Assembly (NCBI GenBank): GCA_964371695.1
Contig: CAYJOG010000010.1
Location: forward strand, 1 to 11,273
Length of the DNA stretch: 11,273 nt
DNA from: CAYJOG01 sp964371695 [NCBI: uncultured bacterium]
GTDB lineage: Bacteria > CAYJOG01
Direction: 5' to 3'
Below the pieces are notes generated by a model. The model made no database searches. It had not been told where the DNA came from and worked only from the letters and a program-made list of their open reading frames with translations. Positions within the stretch are counted from its first letter, which is position 1. Every line of letters starts with the position of its first letter. A program made the translations under genes and the position numbers. Positions 5,382 through 11,273 of this stretch are shown here, one piece after another.

Positions 5382-7130
5382 GTGACCAAAACACTGGCCG
5401 TGATTTTTTTTGAACAGGTCGAGGCCCTGGGCCAGCACCCTGCCATGGAATACAAAGACCCCCAGGGGCAGTGGCGCACCATCACTTGGCAGGAACTGGG
5501 GGAGCGGGTGCGCGCTCTGCTGAGCGCCTTCAGGGCACACGGCGTGACGGCGGGAGACCGCATCGCCATCCAGAGCACCAATTGCCCCCAGTGGGTGACG
5601 GTGGACATTGCCGCCATGGTGGCTGGTGTGGTGACCATCGCCTATTACCCCAATGAGTCCCGCGAACGCCTCGCCTATCTGGTGGGCCACAGCGAGCCGA
5701 AAGTCGTGTTCTCCCGCAATATTGATCTGGCGGGAGCCACCCTCACCGCCAGCGAAGGGGCGGAGCCAAAACCCATGGTGGTGCAGTTTCAGGAGCCGCT
5801 GGCCAGCGGGGCGGTTTCGCTCAAGCAGTTTCTGGGCGCGGCAGATCCCATGCCCATTCACGAGGCCAAAGCCCTGGCCGCCCAGCGCGGATGGGACGAG
5901 CTTTACACCATTCAATACACCAGCGGCACCACCGGCCCGCCCAAGGGGGCCATGCTCAGTCATGGCAACTGCGCCACCATTTCAGACCTGGGGGCCACCA
6001 TCATTCCCGGTCGCAACCATCGCACCATCAGTTACCTGCCCCTGTCGCACATCGCCGAGCGCATGCAGGGCGTGTTCATGTTCATCGTCAACGGCAACAC
6101 CCAGTGTTTCTGTGAGAGTTTCGACACGCTGAAGGAAGACCTGCTTTATGTGCGCCCCACCTTTTTTGTGGCGGTGCCCCGCGTGTGGGAAAAGTTCATG
6201 GTGGGTCTTGAAGGAGCCATGGAAAAAGTGACGGGTTTCAAAAAGACCTTGCTGGACCTCGCCCGGAATCTGAACAAAAAAACCAGTCCCTCGGCGCTGG
6301 ACAAACTGCTGCTGGGCGTGCTGGACAAAATTGTGCTCAGCAAGCTCAAGGCCAAGCTGGGGTTGGACAACTGTCAGGTGTTCCTGGCGGGCGCGGCCCC
6401 GCTCTCTCCCCGCGTGTGGTCGTTTTTCAAGGAATTCGGCATTGAAATTCTGGAGGTTTATGGCCAGACCGAAAGCACCGGCGTGGTGTTTTCAAACCTG
6501 CCGGGCACGGCGCGCATCGGCACGGTGGGGCGGGTGCTTCCCGGCAATCAGGTGCGCATCAACCCCGACGGAGAAATCTGTTTCAAAGGGCCTCTGGTGT
6601 TTCTGGGTTATTTCAAAAACCCCGAAGCCACGGCGGAAAGCATTGTGGATGGCTGGCTGCACACCGGCGACGTGGGGGTGCTGGACAACGACGGTTTCCT
6701 GAAAATCACCGACCGCAAAAAGGACATCCTGATTACGGCGGCGGGCAAAAACGTGGCCCCCGCCGGTGTGGAGGCCAAGCTGGCGGGTTGCCCCGGCGTG
6801 GCCCGTGTGGTGGTGGTGGGAGATCAGCGCAAGTTCCTCACCGCCCTGGTGGCCCCAGATGAAGTGCAGGTGAAACAACTGGTGACCGACGGCAAACTGA
6901 GCGGTGGCGAGCCTTGGGACAAAAATGAAAGCCTGCAAAAACTGGTGCAGGGCTACATCACCGAAGCCAACAAGGACCTGGCCAGTTACGAAAGCATCAA
7001 GGCGTTTCGTGTGTTGCCCCACGACCTTTCCATTGAAGAAGGCGAATTGACGCCTTCACAAAAGGTGCGGCGCATGGTGGTGCATAAGAAATACGCCGCG
7101 ATCATTGACGGTATGTATCCGCCGGAGTAA
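5382..7130 (+). CDS. Long-chain fatty acyl-CoA synthetase (AMP-forming)
   Basis: A 582-residue ANL-superfamily enzyme that activates a fatty acid with ATP to acyl-AMP and transfers it to CoA, feeding beta-oxidation or lipid synthesis. It resembles the eukaryote-like long-chain synthetases found in many bacteria more than E. coli FadD. Visible motifs in order: P-loop 'YTSGTTGPPKGAM' (179-191), 'YLPLSHIAERM' (218-228), 'RPTFFVAVPRVWEK' (258-271), 'GAAPLSP' (337-343), 'YGQTE' (360-364), 'GWLHTGDVG' with D430, the hinge 'ITDRKKDIL' (442-450) with R445, and the C-terminal catalytic Lys in 'LTPSQKVRR' (K561). All key parts are present and the length is normal. The start is GTG with GGAGG upstream. 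Its stop is only 6 bp from that of the convergent folP, so the two transcripts must overlap or end in the other gene. Chain-length preference cannot be read from the sequence. Confidence 0.93.
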   Translation: MTKTLAVIFFEQVEALGQHPAMEYKDPQGQWRTITWQELGERVRALLSAFRAHGVTAGDRIAIQSTNCPQWVTVDIAAMVAGVVTIAYYPNESRERLAYLVGHSEPKVVFSRNIDLAGATLTASEGAEPKPMVVQFQEPLASGAVSLKQFLGAADPMPIHEAKALAAQRGWDELYTIQYTSGTTGPPKGAMLSHGNCATISDLGATIIPGRNHRTISYLPLSHIAERMQGVFMFIVNGNTQCFCESFDTLKEDLLYVRPTFFVAVPRVWEKFMVGLEGAMEKVTGFKKTLLDLARNLNKKTSPSALDKLLLGVLDKIVLSKLKAKLGLDNCQVFLAGAAPLSPRVWSFFKEFGIEILEVYGQTESTGVVFSNLPGTARIGTVGRVLPGNQVRINPDGEICFKGPLVFLGYFKNPEATAESIVDGWLHTGDVGVLDNDGFLKITDRKKDILITAAGKNVAPAGVEAKLAGCPGVARVVVVGDQRKFLTALVAPDEVQVKQLVTDGKLSGGEPWDKNESLQKLVQGYITEANKDLASYESIKAFRVLPHDLSIEEGELTPSQKVRRMVVHKKYAAIIDGMYPPE

Positions 7131-7136
7131 CCAGCG

Positions 7137-8330
7137 TCACTCGGTCAGAAACCCCAACGCCTGGGCGGTGCGTATCGCCTTGCGGGTGGCGGCCACGTCG
7201 TGTACCCGCACCACCGAGGCTCCTTGCGCCAGAGCGAAAACGGCTGAAACAAGGCTGCCTTCCAGGCGGTCCTGGGGTGTCTCTCCCGCGCCGATGGCCC
7301 CCAGAAAACTTTTCCGGCTCAGGCCCACCAGCAGGGGATAACCCAACGCCGCCAGGGCGGGGAGCTCCCGCAGCAAGGTCAGGTTGTGGTCCGCCAATTT
7401 GCCAAAACCGATGCCGGGGTCGAGCCATATTTTTTCCCGCGTGACACCGGCCTTGAGGGCGCGCTGGGTCTGTTGTTCCAGAAAATGCCCCACCTCCAGC
7501 GTCACGTCTTCATAAGCCGGGTTTTGTTGCATGGTCTGGGGGGTGCCCTGCATGTGCATGAGGGTGAGGCTGGCGTGGCGGGCGGCCACGGCCTCGAGCA
7601 GTTTTTCATCTGCCCCGCCGGTGATGTCGTTGATCATGCCTGCGCCCTGTTCCAGCGCCCACCGGGCCACCTCTGCGCTGGGGGTGTCCACACTCACACG
7701 GTCTCCAAAAACTTCCGCGGCTTTTTTCAGGGCAAACGAAAGCCGCCGGATTTGTTCCTGGGAGGTGACGGGCAACGCGCCGGGGCGGGTGCTCATGGGG
7801 CCCAGATCCACCCAGTCCGCGCCTTCTTCCTTCATCTGGTGCAGACGGTCTGATTGTGCGGTTTCGGTTTCATACAGGCCGCCGTCGTGAAAACTGTCGG
7901 GTGTCAGGTTGAGCACACCCATGATCAATGGCGTGGCCGGGCTGGCCGCAACCGCCTTTTCCAGTCGGGCCGCCAGGGCTTTCCCCCCCAGGGGCTGCTG
8001 GTGCATTTTTTCCATCAGGCGAGGCCAGCGGGCGCGGGAACAGATGAGCAGGCCGTGGGTGAATTTGTCCTCCAGCAGAATGGCGTTTTTGGGTGTGGCG
8101 AACTCCGCCCCCGTGGCCAGGGCTTCCTGTTTCAGGATTTGCGCCAGGGGCATGTTCATGTGGCGGATTTCGACGGCGAGAACGTCACCTTTGGGGGCCA
8201 TGATGGTCTGGCCCCGGCTGCTCACCCCCAGGCGTTCCAGAAAGGGCAAGAGCGTGCCGGGCGTGTCAATACGGCGCACCAGCAGACTGGGGCCCTCTGC
8301 GGCATCTGGAAAAATCAGCTCCCCGCTCAC
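7137..8330 (-). CDS. folP: Dihydropteroate synthase with N-terminal extension
   Basis: Joins p-aminobenzoate to 6-hydroxymethyl-dihydropterin pyrophosphate in folate synthesis; target of sulfonamides. 397 residues against about 280 in E. coli. The extra 130 N-terminal residues ('ILKQEALATGAEFATPKNA', 'MHQQPLGGKALAARL') match an extension known from DHPS of several other bacteria. The TIM-barrel domain has 'IMGVLNLTPDSFHDGG' (136-151), 'VSVDT' (D215), 'MINDI' (N234), 'LMHMQGTPQTMQ' (257-268), 'LDPGIGFGK' (D304, K311), 'GLSRKSFLG' (K340) and 'VRVHDV' (R375, H377). Two conserved segments differ: GGESTRPG is GPMSTRPG (177-184), and the Lys after SVDT is Ser (S218). The start is GTG at 8330, sharing GTGA with the regulator's stop, with GGGG just upstream. 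Active DHPS is likely, but the substitutions leave some doubt. Confidence 0.9.
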   Translation of the reverse strand: MSGELIFPDAAEGPSLLVRRIDTPGTLLPFLERLGVSSRGQTIMAPKGDVLAVEIRHMNMPLAQILKQEALATGAEFATPKNAILLEDKFTHGLLICSRARWPRLMEKMHQQPLGGKALAARLEKAVAASPATPLIMGVLNLTPDSFHDGGLYETETAQSDRLHQMKEEGADWVDLGPMSTRPGALPVTSQEQIRRLSFALKKAAEVFGDRVSVDTPSAEVARWALEQGAGMINDITGGADEKLLEAVAARHASLTLMHMQGTPQTMQQNPAYEDVTLEVGHFLEQQTQRALKAGVTREKIWLDPGIGFGKLADHNLTLLRELPALAALGYPLLVGLSRKSFLGAIGAGETPQDRLEGSLVSAVFALAQGASVVRVHDVAATRKAIRTAQALGFLTE

Positions 8331-9703
8331 TCGTGCCCCAGGCCCAGTTCCTTGAGTTTGTAAAACAGGGTGCGCTCGCCAATGCCCAGCATTTTGGCCG
8401 CCTTGATTTTGCTCTGGCCGCTCTGGTCGAGGGCGCGCTGAATCAGGGTGCGCTCCACCAGTTCCTGGGCCTTGTGCAGCGTTTCTTTATAAGTGTCGGG
8501 AGAGAGCACAGCCGGTGCGGGAATGTTCAGGTTTTCCAAAGAAGAGAGTGTGGCCTTGGGCACCAGATTTTCCACCGGACTGCCGTCGTAGAGCAGGGCC
8601 AGTCGTTCCATGGTGTTGGAAAGTTCCCGCACGTTCCCCGGCCAGGGGTGGCCCGCGAGGGCCGCCATGGTTTTTTCATCCAAAGGCGGGCAGGGGCGGC
8701 GGAACTCGCGGGCGTAACGTTCCAGGAAATACCGGGCCAGCAGGGGAATGTCCTCCTGCCGGTCACGCAAGGGAGGCAGTGTCACCGGAAACACGTTCAG
8801 GCGAAAAAAAAGGTCTTCGCGGAAACTCCCCTTCGACACCATCTGCTTCAGGTTGCGGTTGGTGGCGGCCACCAGCCGCACGTCCACGCGCCGGGGCAGA
8901 TTCTCGCCGATTTTCTGGATTTCGCCGGCCTCCAGCACCCGCAGCAGCTTGGGTTGCAGCGACAGGGGCAACTCGCCGATTTCGTCCAGAAACAGTGTGC
9001 CCCGGTCGGCTTCTTCAAAGCGCCCCTTGCGGTCCCGGTCTGCGTCGGTGAAGGAACCTTTGCGGTGTCCGAACAGTTCGCTTTCAAAAAGGGTTTCAGG
9101 AATCGCGCCGCAGTTGACCGCCACAAACGGCCCCTTTGCGCGGGGGCTTTTGTCGTGCACAGCGCGGGCGAAGAGTTCTTTACCCACGCCCGTTTCGCCT
9201 ACCAGCAACACGGTGCTGGGGGTGGGGGCGACTTTTTCAACCATGGAATAAGCCTGCTTCAGGGCGGCGCTTTGTCCTACCAGGGCGTGGCCGGTTTCGC
9301 GTTTGAGTTCTTCTTTCAGCCGCAGGTTTTCGGCCTCCACCTGACTTAGGTGCAAGAGCCGGTTGAGGGTGAAGGTGAGTTCATCAATGTTGAAGGGTTT
9401 GAGGGTGTAGTCGCTGGCGCCCTCGCGCATGGCCCGCACCGCGCCCGCCACGTCGCCGTGGGCCGTGACCATCAGGAACGGCACCTGATTGTCTTCTTCG
9501 CGCACGGTGTGCAGCACGTCATAACCATCTCGCTTGGGCATGCGCACATCACAAATGATGGCGTCGGGCCTGAGCGCCAGAAACTGCCGCACGCCTTCAT
9601 CGCCGTCCGCCGCCGTGGACACGTCAAAGCCTTCACCCTCAAAGTGCATGGCCAACATGCGGCGCACGTTTTCCTGGTCTTCGATAATCAGCAGGCGGCT
9701 CAT
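8327..9703 (-). CDS. NtrC-family sigma54-dependent response regulator
   Basis: A 458-residue transcription activator of the REC-AAA+-Fis type. The receiver (1-118) has 'IIEDQ' (E8, D9), phospho-acceptor D52 in 'IICDVRMP', T80 and K102 in 'LKPF'. The AAA+ domain has Walker A 'GETGVGKE' (169-176), Walker B 'TLFLDEIGEL' (236-245) with D240/E241, and the arginine-finger region 'FREDLFFRLNVF' (294-305). The sigma54-contact loop is GSFTDA (216-221) instead of GAFTGA. A Fis-type helix-turn-helix closes the protein: 'QSKIKAAKMLGIGERTLFYK' (430-449). It probably needs sigma54 to activate -24/-12 promoters; I see no such promoter near it. The ATG overlaps the kinase stop (ATGA) and its TGA overlaps the folP GTG, so all three are one operon. 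The upstream kinase is the evident partner. Target genes are unknown. Confidence 0.93.
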   Translation of the reverse strand: MSRLLIIEDQENVRRMLAMHFEGEGFDVSTAADGDEGVRQFLALRPDAIICDVRMPKRDGYDVLHTVREEDNQVPFLMVTAHGDVAGAVRAMREGASDYTLKPFNIDELTFTLNRLLHLSQVEAENLRLKEELKRETGHALVGQSAALKQAYSMVEKVAPTPSTVLLVGETGVGKELFARAVHDKSPRAKGPFVAVNCGAIPETLFESELFGHRKGSFTDADRDRKGRFEEADRGTLFLDEIGELPLSLQPKLLRVLEAGEIQKIGENLPRRVDVRLVAATNRNLKQMVSKGSFREDLFFRLNVFPVTLPPLRDRQEDIPLLARYFLERYAREFRRPCPPLDEKTMAALAGHPWPGNVRELSNTMERLALLYDGSPVENLVPKATLSSLENLNIPAPAVLSPDTYKETLHKAQELVERTLIQRALDQSGQSKIKAAKMLGIGERTLFYKLKELGLGHE

Positions 9704-11262
9704 GGCAAAGGCTCATTATGGTCATTCGCCTGGGGCAGTGTGAGGGTGAAAGTGGTGCCCTGGCCTACAGACGATTTGACCGTCAGGGTTCCGCCGGCGT
9801 CGTTCACCAGCCGCTGGCATACCGATAACCCCAGGCCCGTGCCTTCGCCGGGGGCTTTGGTGGTGAAAAACGGGTCAAACAGGCGGGGCAGGTTTTCGGG
9901 GGCGATGCCCTGGCCTTTGTCGCTGACCTCCAGCACCACCCGGTTTTCGTGGGCGTGGGCGCTCAGGCGCACCTCCTGGCCGGGGGCGCTGGCCTGAAGG
10001 GCGTTCACGCACAGGTTCAGCAGCACCTGCACCAGTTGGGTGCGGGGCATGGTCACGCTCAGGCCGGGGGGTGCGTCGATCTCCAGGGTGCGGGTTTGGT
10101 GGCAGCCGTGCATGCGAGCCATGGCCAGGGTGTCGCTCATGGCGTCGTCCACACGGCAAAAAGAATCTTCAAGGCCGGTGGGGGGGCGGGCGATGCCCAG
10201 CAGGCTGCGGACAATCTGGTGAATGTGGTCTGCCTCTTTGATGATTTCGCCATAAATGCCGCTTTCCCGGCCTTCTGGCGGGGCTTTGCGCTGAAGCATC
10301 TGGGCATAACCCCGAATGGCGGTGAGCGGGTTGTTCACCTCGTGGGCAATGCCGCTCGCCAGCTCTCCCACGGCGGCCAAGCGGCCCTTTTCGGCCAATA
10401 TCGCGGCGCGATCTGACAACACCCGGCCCGTGAGTTGCAGCAGGTAATAAAACAGCGCCCCCAGCAGCAGCAACAGCAGCAGCCCCAGCCCCAGGCTCTG
10501 CCACAATAGCTTGGTGAGGACCGCCTGCTCGGTGGCGGTGTGGTGCAGCATCACCACCCACAGGGGGCGGCGACCCGCCACGGGAATGGCAAAGGCCCGC
10601 GCCCGCAGGCTTTGGCCGTGGAACTCCCTGTCCATGTCTGGCGCACCCAGCCAGGGCCGCAGGGTGCCAATCCACCGGTGTGTCAGGGGCAGCGTGGCGT
10701 GCAGCACCTGCCCCTGATAAACCAGGGCAAATTCATCGCCTGTCTGGCTGGCCAGGTTGTTCAGAAAACGATCTTCCAGCACGGTGGCCCAGCGGGCCGC
10801 CCCCGTCACGGTCTGGCCGTTGTGCAGCAATCGATAACTCACCACGCACACCCGTGCTCCGGCACACCATTCAAACCCGCTGCTTTTGCCGGTGGTCATG
10901 GCCTTGCGCCACAGGGCCGAAAAAACGGCGTCGCCGCCGGGCAGGGTGGCGGGGTGCAGCAGGGGGCCGCTCAAGCGCTTACCGCTGATGGCGAAAATTT
11001 CCTGAATGGGGTCCGTGGGAGAAGACAGTAAAGGGGAAGATGGGGCAGGTGCGCCCGATGTGTTTTGCCGGGCGGCCTCCTGGGCTTTTTGAGAGAGGCT
11101 TTCGCGGGCGGTTTTCAGACTGGCCAGCGTGCTGGCGGCTGTACGCTCAAAACGCTCCTGCCACTGGGCGGCCACCTGACGCCGCACCACCGCCAGGCCA
11201 AACCCCGTCACCAGCGCCAGCACCGCAGCCATGGCCAGCAGAAACGCCGCCGTAAAACGCAT
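9700..11262 (-). CDS. Membrane sensor histidine kinase, NtrB-like HATPase/HisKA type
   Basis: A 520-residue kinase, the likely partner of the response regulator it overlaps. Two membrane helices (about 4-26 and 250-276) flank an extracytoplasmic sensor region of about 220 residues. I do not recognise its fold; it may be Cache-like. It contains a Ser/Pro-rich patch (69-84) and two Cys six apart (C133, C139). After TM2 come the HisKA box 'LASGIAHEVNNPLTAIRGYA' with H307, the N box 'LLNLCVNALQAS' (N420), the G1 box 'DKGQGIA' (448-454), the F box 'LFDPFFTTK' (461-469) and the G2 box 'GEGTGLGLS' (472-480). No receiver or PAS domain is evident. ATG at 11262 gives a natural N-terminus with TM1 at once, but no Shine-Dalgarno sequence is seen in the 11 bases before the window edge and the frame stays open there. 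A longer start is possible. Confidence 0.9.
   Translation of the reverse strand: MRFTAAFLLAMAAVLALVTGFGLAVVRRQVAAQWQERFERTAASTLASLKTARESLSQKAQEAARQNTSGAPAPSSPLLSSPTDPIQEIFAISGKRLSGPLLHPATLPGGDAVFSALWRKAMTTGKSSGFEWCAGARVCVVSYRLLHNGQTVTGAARWATVLEDRFLNNLASQTGDEFALVYQGQVLHATLPLTHRWIGTLRPWLGAPDMDREFHGQSLRARAFAIPVAGRRPLWVVMLHHTATEQAVLTKLLWQSLGLGLLLLLLLGALFYYLLQLTGRVLSDRAAILAEKGRLAAVGELASGIAHEVNNPLTAIRGYAQMLQRKAPPEGRESGIYGEIIKEADHIHQIVRSLLGIARPPTGLEDSFCRVDDAMSDTLAMARMHGCHQTRTLEIDAPPGLSVTMPRTQLVQVLLNLCVNALQASAPGQEVRLSAHAHENRVVLEVSDKGQGIAPENLPRLFDPFFTTKAPGEGTGLGLSVCQRLVNDAGGTLTVKSSVGQGTTFTLTLPQANDHNEPLP
10462..10482 (-). repeat. Short CTG/Leu triplet run in kinase TM2
   Basis: Seven triplets, on the minus strand CTG CTG CTG TTG CTG CTG CTG, code for Leu 261-267 of the kinase. 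It is a low-complexity run explained by the membrane helix, and could be prone to slippage by whole codons. Confidence 0.6.
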
Positions 11263-11273
11263 TTGAAGAAGAC

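Noticed and set aside
8333-9349. Long plus-strand open frame opposite the response regulator
   Set aside because: It covers the AAA+ and Fis domains of the regulator in mirror frame; its composition is Gln/His/Gly-rich with no motif.
1-11273. tRNA, rRNA, CRISPR arrays, insertion sequences, phage or integration sites
   Set aside because: I saw no cloverleaf-like tail, repeat-spacer pattern, transposase or integrase motif, or long direct repeats. This is by eye only, so small RNAs may have been missed.

Overview
The window comes from a GC-rich, Gram-negative bacterial chromosome. The signs are an HflK/HflC membrane pair, a secreted TPR protein with a Sec signal peptide, a sigma54-type two-component pair, and frequent GTG or TTG starts. 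The layout suggests a proteobacterium in the broad sense, outside the well-studied enterics. The MutL tail carries the endonuclease-type CPHGRP motif, and the dihydropteroate synthase has the N-terminal extension known from several non-enteric lineages. I cannot name the species.

Layout. (1) Plus strand 1-2548: the 3' end of mutL, then hflK and hflC joined by an ATGA overlap. This looks like a shortened version of the E. coli mutL-miaA-hfq-hflX-hflK-hflC cluster. HflC carries an unusual insert of about 87 residues. (2) Minus strand 2565-4749: in transcription order a periplasmic TPR protein with its own sigma70-like promoter, a terminator, an AhpE/BCP-type peroxiredoxin, a second terminator, and a compact ThiF/MoeB-like E1 protein that ends 16 bp from the end of hflC. 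(3) Plus strand 4861-7130: a group II truncated haemoglobin, divergent from the TPR gene, then a long-chain acyl-CoA synthetase. (4) Minus strand 7137-11262: a membrane histidine kinase, an NtrC-family response regulator and dihydropteroate synthase. These three overlap by 4 bp at each junction (ATGA, then GTGA), so they read as one operon.

Functional themes. HflKC acts in FtsH-dependent quality control of membrane proteins. The peroxiredoxin and truncated haemoglobin point to peroxide and O2/NO handling. The histidine kinase and regulator form a complete signalling pair whose targets are not visible, and its tight link to folP is the oddest piece of organisation here.

I see no tRNA, rRNA, CRISPR array, insertion sequence or phage gene, and no gene-free stretch over 300 bp. 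Most of the window looks like ordinary housekeeping chromosome. The points worth a second look are the HflC insert, changes in signature motifs of DHPS and of the sigma54 activator (GSFTDA in place of GAFTGA), the reduced E1 protein, and a short open stretch with no start codon that ends exactly on the peroxiredoxin ATG.
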